Assembly (NCBI GenBank): GCA_029204225.1
Contig: CM055100.1
Span: 62,751,141 to 62,815,140 of the forward strand
Source of the DNA: Diphasiastrum complanatum
Lineage: Eukaryota; Streptophyta; Lycopodiopsida; Lycopodiales; Lycopodiaceae
Length of the DNA stretch: 64,000 bases
Direction: 5' to 3'
Both the position numbers and the translations under genes were made by a program. The notes under the pieces were generated by a model that worked only from the letters and a program-made list of their open reading frames with translations, was not told where the DNA came from and did not search any database. This document shows, piece after piece, positions 12,501 to 25,499 of this stretch; position 1 is the first letter of the stretch; the number at the start of each line of letters is the position of its first letter.

Positions 12501-14921
12501 TGCCACCAATCCCATTCTTGATTCTTCTCAATTGAGTCAAGTTCCTGCTTACACGGCCTGTTCCAATGTTGTGTTTCTGCCCTTGTTCCGTTGCCTCTCT
12601 AAAGCTTTGTGTTCTACAACGAAATTTGGCTGCTCTTCACTTCAAGAATCTCATGTCTAGATCAGTAAGCATCCCCAATAATCAATACAACAGGTTTTGG
12701 CCTACCCTGGTACGCGGAAGACATTGTTGGCTACACCACAATCCATTGGCCATATCAATGGTCACAGACCCAACACTTACCACTTAAACAGCTTCCTTGT
12801 CTCCCACCAAGACGCCTTTCCTCATTTGGAGAACTTGACTCTTCCCAAAATATTCCCCGGATCATATATCATGTAATTTGATAGCCACAGAGTCCAGATA
12901 ACAGTACAGATCATTCCTTCTGTTAAGAGAATTGAAGACTCTTATTTTTTTTGGCTGTAGACTTCAACAAAAATGACTTCTTCCTCATCATTCAGAGCCT
13001 GTCTATGTTGGCCTGCAAAAATCACTTATTTTTCCGGTCATCTTGTTCTGAAGCTCCTTAAAGTGACTTGATTGCATTGATGATATATCAGACTTTTCTT
13101 ACTCCTTTCCCCAGGATTGAAACTAGATTCCCTCCCTGTTCTACCAGCATGGAATGCAGCCCCCTTGGAACCCTACTACCAGCATAAAACCTCTTTGCAT
13201 AATCCCTTCATGCATGATATATCCAATTATGAAAGCCATCGTGTCTGTTCTTCAGTCCAGCTTTCTAGAACTCTGGAAGCCCATTCAGCAAGGTACTCAT
13301 CACATCAACCTCAATCACTCTCACTTCAGTTTCTTGTGGTTGTTCTGCAAACTGCTTGACCTTCACAAATTGAGCGACCTCAGTGCTCCTTCTACCATCT
13401 TGAAATTCAAAACTGCTAAAGCACACCTTGCTAGCGTTTATCTTATTATCTAAAGCCCCTGATTAAGCTTATACCAGTCCTCTTTAGTGGTCCTGGCAAC
13501 ATGCACTTACCTCACAGTGATCTGCGAGATGAGCATATACTGACATGGTTGCAGGCAGTTAGCATCTTTTCCACTTCTTTCACTTCCTCACACTGTCACC
13601 TGAATTGTATTGCAAGATATGACAAGTTCAGTTTGTTGCCACTTTGATCACTCTGCTCGATTGTACCAGCTTGAAAACTTGCTTTTCATTCTATGAGTGT
13701 TTGAATTTCACCACAACTTGAATATAAATGCTCATTTGAATGTTTGATTTCACGCCCATTGATTTAGTGCATATGCTTCTATAAATTTTCATAAAACCCT
13801 TTGCTTATATTATATTTTCAGCCTTGTTTGTGTGAGTAGCTGCCTTTTGGCTCTCCAAAATATTCTAATGCTAAATAACCATATCAGTTCGGTATCAACC
13901 ACAGATAGGTGACACGATGATTGTTAGTATCTGATTCTAACACAACTTGATCAAGGCTGCAAATAATTACTAATCTACACATATCATAGTCATTCACATC
14001 TCAGAAAAAGCTACTGCATGCTATACATTCATATCTGATCTCACAAGAAAATAATTCCAGCTCAAAATCAGTACCAAAGCATCGCTAGATGCTCAAATTA
14101 GTAGTACCAAATGCATCGCTATATGCATTGGTACTACCAATGCATCTAGAGAATTCAATATTATGTGTTTGTAACTACCACACTTCAGATAAAACATTTT
14201 CTAAATAAGTTGCGTTGTTGTGACAGAGCGGATCATCCATTTGGACATCAAACCCCAGAACATCCTGCTGGACGAATCATTTGTTCCAAAGATTGCAGAT
14301 TTTGGTCTCTCAAAACTAGTTGACCGAAATCAAAGCATGGTCTACACTATGATGAGAGGTACACCTGGCTACCTTGCTCCGGAGTGGCTGCATGCTGCAG
14401 TTACTGAAAAAACTGATGTTTTCAGCTATGGGATGGTGCTTCTACAATTAATCACCGGGCGCAAGGTAATAGATGTAAAATGCACAGACCCCGAGAACCA
14501 GTATCTTCCGGGATTGGTGCTCAGTGAGATCGGGCAGGGCAGACTAATGGAGGTGGTGGACAAGAGGCTGCATGCGGATACAAGCAAAGAAGAGGTGGAA
14601 CTCTTGATCAGCATTGCATTTCTGTGCATCAAAGACGAGATGGAGAGCAGGCCATCTATGGACACCGTCGTTCAAATGCTAGAAGGAAGAGTGCTGGTGC
14701 CGCATCTCCAATTGGAAGCATACAAGTTTTCGGGTCAAAGAAAATTTTCCACCTCTTCCTCATCAACGGAATCATCTTCTTACACCAATACAAATTCTAA
14801 CAGCAACAACACCACCGCTTCCATTGACACCACCCACCATATCATTCATCACCAAGACCTTGATATACCCACCATATCATTCACCACGAAGAGCTTGATG
14901 CACCTCTCCAATCCGAGATAA
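9544..14921 (+). CDS. G-type lectin S-receptor-like Ser/Thr kinase, complete two-exon gene
   Basis: Exon 1 is 9544-11479 and exon 2 is 14227-14921, joined across a GT-AG phase-1 intron (GCAGAG|GTACGA to GTGACAG|AGCGG). Joining gives HGECRERIIHLD with no gap in the kinase, 876 residues in all. Features: signal peptide about 1-30; B-lectin about 65-180 (VWSANRNQP at 101-109); EGF-like cysteines about 323-345 and 360-369; PAN/apple about 400-440; membrane span about 468-488 followed by RRKKK; kinase about 530-810. The glycine loop is LGAGGFGAVYEG (533-544), the ATP lysine K555, helix-C E570, catalytic D652 in HLD, DFG at 670-672 and APE at 696-698. HLD instead of HRD makes it a non-RD kinase, typical of SD2-5-like and other immune-type receptors. 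The C-tail is rich in Ser, Thr, Asn and His. It probably signals at the plasma membrane; the ligand is unknown. Exon 1 stays open to 11541, but that extension is intron. Confidence 0.95.
11480..14226 (+). other. Intron of the plus-strand receptor kinase
   Basis: It starts GTACGA and ends GTGACAG. The first 1.64 kb (to about 13118) is homologous to the partial intron of the minus-strand copy at 1-1916, so the duplication carried the intron. The small open frames inside have no coding signature. No complete mobile element was recognised. Confidence 0.9.
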
Positions 14922-15961
14922 ATCTTAGATCAATCATCACACAATGAACGACTGATCATTAACCGCACACTTTCTCTACTATAAACCATATTTGGATTTA
15001 TGGCCTCGTTGCATTGCAACATATGCAGTGCATTTATGAGATTGGCGAAATCTGGATTGTAATAGAAGTGAAAAAACAAAAACTTGTAGTGTGTAGGCAT
15101 CTCATGCATTTCATTTTAAGCTTGTAGCCTTGTGGGCACTTGATCTTGTGTTTGTATTCTCCAAGCTCATACACTCCAACCGATAAGCTTGCCAACTATT
15201 TCACTTCATTGTAAGCTTGTGCTCTTGTGTTTATATCTCGAAGCTCATCCTCTCGAACCTATGAACTTCCCAACTATTTCACTTCACGTACACATGCTAT
15301 TGATAGCGTGAGTTTACATGTAGTCAGGCTTGCATTCTATCTTTAAGTTGCTTGGTACTTTGTATGCAACTTTGTGACATTATTGGGGGCAAGAGCGGGA
15401 GCCCGAGGGCAGGCCCCGACCAACAAGAAAGGCCCGAGGGCTTCGGGCCTTCCCCTGCGTAATGCTTGGTGCAAGGGGGACGCTCAAGCCCTGCATTTTT
15501 GCTTTCATGAAGGAGACATCTCTCGCAGCAGCGTTGGAGAGAGAGATCTGTCTCTCTGATGACGTCGTTCGTCATTTCCTGCTCATTAGTTTTTTTGCTA
15601 TCTGAAGGAAGAACTTTCCTACTAATTCAGCTGTCAAGGATGGCCATTCCGGAAGAACGGACTACTAAGTCAGCTGTCACAGTAGGCATTCTTGCATAAT
15701 GTCTTAGTTAGCCAAATTGTGGCATTACAAACTGTGTGGTTGAAAATTTTGTGGGGGCAGGTGCCTCCAAAATACACACAAACTCTGAGCACTGAGCATT
15801 ACGTAGTAGGTAATGGCCATTGGGAGATCCATTACCATAGGACCTGGCAGCGAGTGGCAGAGGCCACGAGCTGTCTGGGGACTGGATTATTTGTGGTAAT
15901 GGTCCGTCGACCAATGGACCATTACCTCACGTAATTGACGGTTTGGCTGATTTTTTTAATG

Positions 15962-15962
<1 letters not shown>
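14922..15962. other. 3' flank of the kinase gene; no further gene
   Basis: A stretch containing TAAGCTTGT, CCAAGCTCAT and AACTATTTCACTTCA occurs twice with changes at about 15115-15205 and 15206-15290. A GC-rich patch with repeated GCCCGAGGGC lies at about 15395-15450. Neither looks coding. A clear polyadenylation signal was not seen. Confidence 0.5.
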
Positions 15963-16029
<67 letters not shown>

Positions 16030-16670
16030 CGATTAAAACGGGCAAAAAAGATAGGCCCTATATTATGCAAAATAATATAGGGCCCAAAAGGGCTTTAAAA
16101 TCAGCCGAACGACAATTAAGTGTGCATAATGATGTGGAAAAATAGAGCTAGTTCTACGTAAGCATGTGTCCAATGCCATGCTGAACCTTTGATGAACTTG
16201 TGTTTCAATATACAAACTTCCTTTTGGAGCAAGGTAAGCAATGGACCATTTATCCATGTGTCCATAAGTACGTATCAAATTAAGAGTGCATAATGTTGAT
16301 CCTCAAAGGATATTTTTTCTCTATCGCAATGAGTTTCACATGTCATGTTTTTCATGTATCACTATTGGACTGTAGCTTCTTTTAAGTTTGTGTTTTGATG
16401 GTTCATCTCTCGAAAAAGAAATGTGTGATTTGTAATCGCCTTTGACATGAATTTTAAGCTTTTTTGGGGGCTTATAATATCATTGCATAAGATAGGCCCC
16501 ATAACCATTTTAAACAGAAATTTATGAGACAACTACTTCAAAATTCTTGCTAAATGCAACTACGTGCAGTAATGTTCCATTCCCTGCCCCATTACCACAT
16601 ATAATTCAGTCCTTGGGCATCTCGAGCCCCACACTCAAATGCTTAGGTCTCGGATTATATGTGGTAATGG
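15809..16670. repeat. Set of hairpins sharing a GGTAATGG / CCATTACC core
   Basis: Three inverted repeats share the core. One lies at about 15809-15837. One at 15894-15925 has 11-bp arms, GGTAATGGTCC and its exact complement. One at 16589-16605 and 16654-16670 has perfect 17-bp arms, CCATTACCACATATAAT. A CT microsatellite lies between. The spacing suggests the ends of a small element of about 0.85 kb or several related hairpins. Confidence 0.6.
15963..16025. repeat. (CT)n microsatellite
   Basis: About 31 uninterrupted CT units. Confidence 0.98.
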
Positions 16671-17574
16671 CCAATACCTAGCATGTTATTGGACCAGGTC
16701 ATCATACATTCTCTTCATTTGGTTGATGTTTTTGGCCGTGCTTTGGGTAGGGTCGTTAGTTAGTAATCAAAGTCATAATTGGCATGTTTGTTAATTTGAT
16801 TTAATTTTTATCTGAAACCTTTGACATTTGTGAGATTTTTGTGCAATTAAAAGTTGGGTTAAAAAAAAAAGTATGAGTAAAAATGGGTAGATGGTAGGCT
16901 ATGTGGACTATCATAATAGGTAGATGGTAGGCTGTGGACTATTGTTTGTGCATGATTCAAACAATTACAAGTTTGTCTATTTTACTTGCATGAAAGCAAA
17001 GACAATTGTGTCTCTCCATAATTCCAGCTTCCTCATCCTCGCTGACACTCAAATTGAGGATTTCTACTTCATTTATGATAATGTTACATTGAGGTTGTTG
17101 TCTCTCTCAACAAGAATGTCCACAATTTAAATGTCAGGAAGTTCTCTCAATTTCTTCTAAATGAGCAAGATTAATCCTCTCATTCACACAATAATTGCCA
17201 TGATTTATGACATGAAATTGCGAGTTATTTTTTCATTTGAATCGACACGGGCGTCAAAAAATATGTTGCAACATGGTCGTCAGAATTTGTCGCATTCAAA
17301 AATTATCGCTTTTTGGCACAAAATTCAAAACTAGCACTGGCAAGCCAAAAAACCTTGCCAAGGGCCATGTCCAACGTGAACATCGGAATCCGACAGCTAT
17401 ATGGGACGTTCCACGTGCAAGCCAAATTCTGATGTCTAGTAGGGATCTCGGAATCCAACGTCCAACGTGGTTGTTAGATCCTAGCAAATTAGATTAAGCA
17501 TTCTTAGCTTAGAGTTATCCATTCGTTGTAAGCATTTGGCTTTCAATTTTTTATCACAAGAACACATATAGCAA
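16671..17574. other. AT-rich DNA, nothing recognised
   Basis: No domain, repeat array or RNA gene could be supported. Short open frames are present on both strands but look random. Confidence 0.5.
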
Positions 17575-18105
17575 ATATCCACGCACAATACAAAGGAGGA
17601 CGCGCGGGCAAAAAAAAATTCGCGTGGATATAGCCGTGGATTGGCGTGGATATACGCGTGGATACAAGCGCGTGGATTATCCACGTGTGGATGTTTCATG
17701 CAAATGTCATTTCCGGCAGCAGATCGGCCGGATGTTGTGAAATTCAAAATGCGTGGATTATCCACGCGTGGATTATCCACGCCAAGTCCGACTACCAGCA
17801 TCCGGGCAAACCTTCGACACCCGGAGTCGAAAATAGGAATTCTAATTTCGCGTGGATAATCCACGCGTGGATTATCCACGCCATAGTAAAAAGTAAATAA
17901 AAAAGACTTGACTTTCGCATGGATATTGCGTGGATAATTATCCACGTGTGGATTATCCACGCAAAATTTGCTTTATTCACGCAAAATCCAGAGAGTTGAG
18001 GTCGTGGATACCGCGTGGATAAATTTTTTTTATATCCACGTGGTATCCACGCGGATAGGTTTCTAGAATTTGGGTGGATTATTCACGCGTGGATAATCCA
18101 CGCAA
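17575..18105. repeat. Dense array of the palindrome GCGTGGATTATCCACGC
   Basis: In about 530 bp I count roughly 15 GTGGAT and 11 ATCCAC words, mostly paired into palindromes. The 15-bp unit GCGTGGATTATCCAC is doubled at 17751-17782 and, with one base changed, at 17850-17881. Single or mixed versions lie at 17671-17692, 17927-17962, 18004-18055 and 18087-18103. The units can form hairpins and sit in otherwise AT-rich DNA. Where copies are tandem, the open frames read as AWIIH repeats; these are by-products of the 15-bp period. I do not recognise the element family. Confidence 0.85.
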
Positions 18106-18615
18106 AATTTTTTGTCCAAAAAAAAACCATTTGGCGCGAACCAAAATGTGGTTCGTTCCGAAACTAGAGGTGACTTTCTATTTTTGTGTTGTGTGAGAGA
18201 GAGAAAGAGAATATAGATGGGAGTGAGAATGAGATGAGGATGAATGTGAGTGAGAAGATTGATAGTGTTTAGGATTTTTGGTTCATTGATGGATGTTAAT
18301 ATTATGTGTTTTGTGATCATAAGTTTTAAGATCTTTTTTGTTTGTAATGTAGCTTTGGATATGAAAATGAAAAATGAGCTTTCATTGCAAAGGATTCAAA
18401 GATCAAGTGCATGCAAAAGGAAAAACAAAGATTGCAAAACAATGGAGATACAATAGAAAAGGTAAATACAATACATTTATTTTGATTCATTTGATATTTA
18501 GTGGATAACTTAATGTGTTATCTATTGATGCATTATATTGTGGTTTCCATTACTTTTTATTGTGCCTTCCATTACCTTTTATTGTGCATTCTAGCATGCA
18601 AATCATGTGCTAAAA
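18106..18615. other. Unassigned DNA between the palindrome array and the next repeat
   Basis: A GAGAGAGAAAGAGA stretch lies near 18190-18210. No gene or known element was recognised. Confidence 0.5.
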
Positions 18616-18619
18616 TAGA

Positions 18620-18760
18620 TACATTGCATTGAATTCATCAATGGATACATTTGGATTGCATAGATGTGCATTAAATAGACTATACATTGCATTGAATACA
18701 TCAATAGATACATTTGCAATCAATAGATGTGCATTCAATAGACTATACATTTGCATCCAT
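18620..18760. repeat. 63-bp tandem repeat, two copies and a partial third
   Basis: TACATTGCATTGAA begins at 18620 and 18683, with a diverged third start near 18746. It lies downstream of the stop of the three-exon unit. Confidence 0.75.
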
Positions 18761-18913
18761 GGATTAAAAATATATGCATTCAAAAATTTTGCAAGAATGA
18801 TGTGATGCCAAAACATTATATTGATTGATTTAAAAACAAGTACATTGATGAGAGAATAAATTTGCTCTTCCTACATTGCCTTCTACAAGGCCTTACATTT
18901 AATTTAAAAACCT

Positions 18914-19600
18914 CTACTCATCATCACTTCCTCCCTCCTCGCCTCCTTCATCTTGTAGGTGTACGTTGGTGTCCACATCTTCAAACTCCCCTTCGCTCTC
19001 ATTCACGTACTCTTCCACGTTCTCTTCCACATTTTCCACATTTTCTTCCACATCACGCACACTTGAAGTTGTAGAGCCTCTCTACAAAATAGAATCAAAG
19101 ATTTAATTAAATTGAGATTAAACTTACTTGTAAACCACAAAGTAAACAATCACAAAACAATAAAGGTTAAGAGTTTACGATTGGAAACAATCCATGGGCT
19201 TCCATAAAAGCCTTAAGGCCGGCATATCCATGATCGTAACCTTGCTTGTACTCCACGGCGGTCATGTGTCTTCCAAAATCACTAAGCTACATTCAACAAA
19301 AAAACATAGTTTAGCAACACAATATAGTTTAGCAATTAAAAAACGTTAACAATCTCACTACAAAAATAGAATCATATTAAAAAATATTGCATTTACAAAT
19401 TGGGCCTCTAGATTGCCCATTCCTCCCGATCCCAAGTGACTTTGGCCATGTTTTAAGAGCTTCTCGACGGCGGCCCTACGTTGTTGTTCATACTTTTGGG
19501 GATTGTTTTGCAACAATTTCTCTTTCACCTTCCTCCAATCCCTTTTGGAGCACCATCCAGGCTTCGTGGGATTCTTGGGATTCCTCACAGCTCTTCTAAT
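18914..19600 (-). CDS. Three-exon coding unit, product unknown, 5' end not resolved
   Basis: On the minus strand an open exon runs from about 19600 to 19397 and ends ...GNLEAQF|GTAAAT. Exon 2 is 19286-19179 (36 codons, LSDFGRHMTAVEYKQGYDHG... to LFPI), after ATGTAG| and before |GTAAAC. Exon 3 is 19081-18914 (55 codons and a TAG), after TTTTGTAG|. Both junctions are phase 0 and the frame stays open throughout. The first exon is basic (KPGWCSKRDWRKVKEKL, then QQRRAAVEKLLKHGQ and HLGSGGMGNLEAQF). Exon 2 has a G-Y-x-x-G-Y repeat. Exon 3 is an acidic tail with ENVE repeats, ending GGSDDE. Consistent splice sites and sharp compositional domains argue that it was once, or still is, a gene. The first exon may begin at 19594 after TATTAG, or further upstream. 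The layout could be a captured host gene or the accessory protein of a DNA transposon. I do not recognise the family. Confidence 0.6.
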
Positions 19601-19764
19601 ACATCCAGACAGGTACACCGTCACATGGGCACTGTGGAGGAGCAGATTATGGACCCAATCGGAGTGCAGCATATGGGGGAGCAATACATGGGAGAGGTAC
19701 AGTAGCACATGGGATCATCAACAAATGCAAATGGGGAAACAGGTTTTGGGGTTAAATAGGCACT

Positions 19765-19935
19765 CACGAGGCAGTGAGTGAGAGGCTGTGAGAGGCATTG
19801 TGAGGCTGTGAGAGAGAGCCAGTGAGAGGCTTTGAGAGAGAGGCGTTGTGAGAGGCTGTGTCATAGACCGAGAGAGAGGCTGTGAGAGAGCCAATGAGAG
19901 CCATTGAGAGGCTGTGAGAGGCTGTGAGAGCCATT
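19765..19935. repeat. Degenerate GAGAGGCTGTGAGAG tandem repeat
   Basis: About ten loosely conserved GTGAGAGGC or GTGAGAGCC units. Frames through it give Ser/Leu/Thr/His-rich peptides that are not credible proteins. Confidence 0.85.
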
Positions 19936-19959
19936 TTGAAAAACAAGGTGTCGTGAGAT

Positions 19960-20304
19960 GGCGGAGCGCATACAACCGAGGCCTGAGGGCGAAGCCAGGA
20001 GGAAGCTCGAGGAAGATGTCTGAAGGCACAACGAAAGGCATCGGAAGCAAGAGGCAAACATTGCAGAGATGCTGCGAGAGACTCGGCAGAGACACCCATA
20101 GCTGCAGATCCTCGCCCCGCTGTCGAGCTGGATTTGGATAAGCAGATCGGAATGAACTTCACACAGCGGCAACTCATCATGGTTAGGGAAAGGGCTGCCC
20201 GCCATTGTGCTAACCAAGAGGCAGCTCGGGCTAACCCGGAGGCAGAGCGAGAGCGTCAGAACAATGCACCTGACGAGGGCGAGGAGTCAATGGAGGATCC
20301 ATAG
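19960..20304 (+). pseudogene. Broken plus-strand coding piece with charged coiled-coil, ends at TAG 20302-20304
   Basis: Two frames join across a shift near 20095. The first has ARRKLEEDV, a stop, then a basic helix ending EMLRETRQRHP. The second runs from about 20096 to the TAG as AVELDLDKQIGMNFTQRQL, a basic segment RERAARH, and an acidic end EGEESMEDP. Charge pattern and the agreement of pieces suggest real former coding sequence. It has one internal stop and one frameshift. The family is not recognised; a transposon accessory protein is possible. Confidence 0.4.
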
Positions 20305-20857
20305 GAATGTTTAGAATAGATGGGGTTTGGCCGTATGCGGCTGACTGTTGTTATGTAATTTTCGGTAGTAGATGAGGCAGCATTAGGTGTCTAACATAGT
20401 GTAAAGAACAGCCCCAGCCATATATGGTGGGAATACGTATTGTAATTTTCATACATCTAATGAATTAATGTATGGTATGTTTTTTGTGCAACGCGTGCCT
20501 GGTGTATTGCAATGTAATATGTGTGTTTATGAAATGCTATAAAGGGGGTTGTATTTCTGTGTTGTGCATCTGCTATCAATCTCTACACTTGAAACTAATT
20601 GTAATTATGCACATACCATTTGAAATAAAATTGAAAACAGAGCATAACAACTACAAATCAACAAATACAAAATGTGCAGCGAATAAAGCACGTCCAACAC
20701 TGAATATAGTATGGAAAATGGTCTGCCGCCAAACATGGAACATGAAATCAAAGTACTAAAAATAAAGTAACAGAGCTACAGTCAATGCTCTGGCTCTAAC
20801 TCAGATGAATGCTCCGGAGACAACTCAGGGCCCCGAGCTGACTCTCGCAACTAATAT
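20305..20857. other. AT-rich DNA, no gene recognised
   Basis: Lies between the broken plus-strand coding piece and the tail of the hAT unit. Nothing supportable was found. Confidence 0.5.
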
Positions 20858-22052
20858 CTATGCATGTCTGGAACTGGCATGGGCTGTGTCCGAGGGGGAA
20901 GACTCGTCATCCTCATCCTCCCAATCTGCATCCACATCAGCCCCCAAGCAGGCTAAACCAACAACACCTGCTGCAGCTGGCTGTAATACTGCACCTCTAC
21001 CGGCAATTGGAGCCCTGTGAGGTCGTCCTCTCTTCCCTGGCTGTTTCTGTGCCCTGCCTTTCTTGTTCGGTGCGCCCTTGGGCCTTCTTGGCCTCATCAC
21101 CCCCATGGGGGTGATGAGGCCGTCAATGCCTCATCACCCCCATGCAGACCACCTGGCTGGCTAGGCTAGGTCCAAGCTGTGGTCGACTGGGATAGAAAAG
21201 CCAAAGATGGGTGTCCTTGTGCAGCTGATAGTGGAGGATAGGTCTGAGGAGTGTGTGCCCGTGGACCTGCTGCTGGTGGAGGAACTGGATGTGGAGGGGT
21301 CGTCCCTGCAAGAGGCAAGTACAGCAGCGATAAGTACTAAAAGGGGTGCTGCGGTGGCCGATACTGGTACATCCTGGGTGCTGCCAAAGGAGGAGCCGAT
21401 GTCGTGGGTGCTGCCAATGGAGGAGGATGTGTCGTGGGTGCTGCCACTGGAGGAGCCACTGTAGATGTGGGCATTGCAAGAGAAGATCTGGGCACAGATG
21501 ATGGCCTACCATGGAGACCTGCTGTTGCAAAATTGGATGGCGATGAAGGGGCTGCAGGCCTCAAAGGTATCGGTGGCACTAGAGGTGTTGTGCGGCGCAC
21601 ATACACCCTCTGAGGAACTAGAGGAACTGCAAGCACCTCGTGTAGCTGCTCTGGCTGAGACTCTGTGTAGGACATGCTGGCTAGAGATGATGGAGGCGCC
21701 CTAACTCTCGGCATCTGCTGGGCTTCTGAATCCAAGTCTGCAATCAAGTCGTCCAGCTGGGCATCCGAATACAAATGCTCTAGGCTCTGGGACTCATCAT
21801 GTGCACCATCCTCTGGATCATCCCGTGCCTCATCCTGTGTACCATGGGGACCCTGCATGGCCTCCTAATCGGTACAATCAAAGTCATCTGGTGACTCCTC
21901 TAGTGTGCTGTCGTAGAAATGCCTATGACTCTGTGATGCACGCATCCAGACAGCTGCGGTAGGTAAGCCCAAATCACTCTGACCCCTATCAAGAGCCTCC
22001 TCCATCATATCAACATAAGAAGGTATGCCATTGGCCCCCCTGCGTGCCCTGC
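20858..22052 (-). pseudogene. Low-complexity C-terminal tail associated with the hAT gene
   Basis: In the minus strand an acidic segment (about 21858-21690, with HLYSDAQLDDLIADLDSEA) is followed by a Pro/Ala-rich segment (about 21640-21340) and, in another frame, a basic then acidic end (21106-20858, GKRGRPHRAP to DWEDEDDESS, stop). Frame changes separate the parts. Position and GC content match the hAT coding region upstream, so I infer it is its 3' extension, but it could be a neighbouring gene. Confidence 0.4.
21090..21144. repeat. Perfect 32-bp palindrome plus a third copy of its arm
   Basis: Positions 21090-21121 form a perfect palindrome centred on CCCATGGG. The arm GCCTCATCACCCCCATG recurs at 21128-21144. 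On the minus strand two arms read MGVMR in frame, so a local inverted duplication inside former coding DNA is likely. Confidence 0.9.
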
Positions 22053-25046
<2,994 letters not shown>

Positions 25047-25159
25047 CTCTATAGAAGGAACTGGGGAAAGAAGACAGAGATCTCTGTGAGTACGATAGGA
25101 GTCGGAAGGCTTGAAAAAACCACAACAAAGGCCGAAATAGCAAAAGCAGGGGGGGGGAC

Positions 25160-25330
25160 GCGATCAGTGCAATGCGAAGACAGCAGGGAAGGCGCAGACA
25201 GCAGGGCGACAGGCATACAGCAGAGAGGGCGCGGACAACAGGGAGGTCGCGGACAGCAGGGCGATGGGCATACAACAAAGAGGACGCCGACAACAGGGAG
25301 GTCGTGGACAGTAGGGCGATGGGCAGGGAG
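25160..25330. repeat. 55-bp GC-rich minisatellite, about three copies
   Basis: GCAGGGCGA(C/T)(A/G)GGCATACA begins at 25201 and 25256, with a third start at 25311 (GTAGGGCGATGGGCA). It lies just upstream of the hAT BED exon, that is in its probable 5' flank. Confidence 0.8.
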
Positions 25331-25413
25331 AGAGATGAAGCGGTTAAAAATATATATATATTTATATATTATATATTAAAAAATATTATATATTAAAAAA
25401 TAATATATATATT

Positions 25414-25495
25414 GTGGTACCGCGGATCAGTATGGATCCGCAGTACCAAAGTGGATCCGCGGTACTGGGATATGTGGATCCCGGTACCGCTGGAT
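25414..25495. repeat. Cluster of GGTACC / GGATCC hairpins next to an AT run
   Basis: GGTACCGCGGATC at 25416 pairs with GGATCCGCAGTACC at about 25434-25447. GGATCCGCGGTACTGGG at 25453 pairs with CCCGGTACC at 25480. An AT-rich stretch (25347-25412) precedes it. It could be subterminal sequence of the hAT element or a separate small hairpin element. Confidence 0.6.
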
Positions 25496-25499
25496 CTAT

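Noticed and set aside
14220-14226. GTG start at 14220 for a separate kinase protein
   Set aside because: The frame upstream of 14227 is intron; the segment is exon 2 of the receptor.
17481-17980. Overlapping open frames with AWIIH repeats as a repeat protein
   Set aside because: They exist on both strands and in several frames, as expected from a 15-bp palindromic period; no coding signature.
17575-18105. TTATCCAC words like bacterial DnaA boxes, suggesting an origin
   Set aside because: The words arise from the GCGTGGATTATCCACGC palindrome, and everything around is plant nuclear DNA.
19718-20217. Minus-strand Ser/Leu-rich proteins
   Set aside because: They come from the GAGAGGCTGTGAGAG repeat and from the complement of the plus-strand coding piece.
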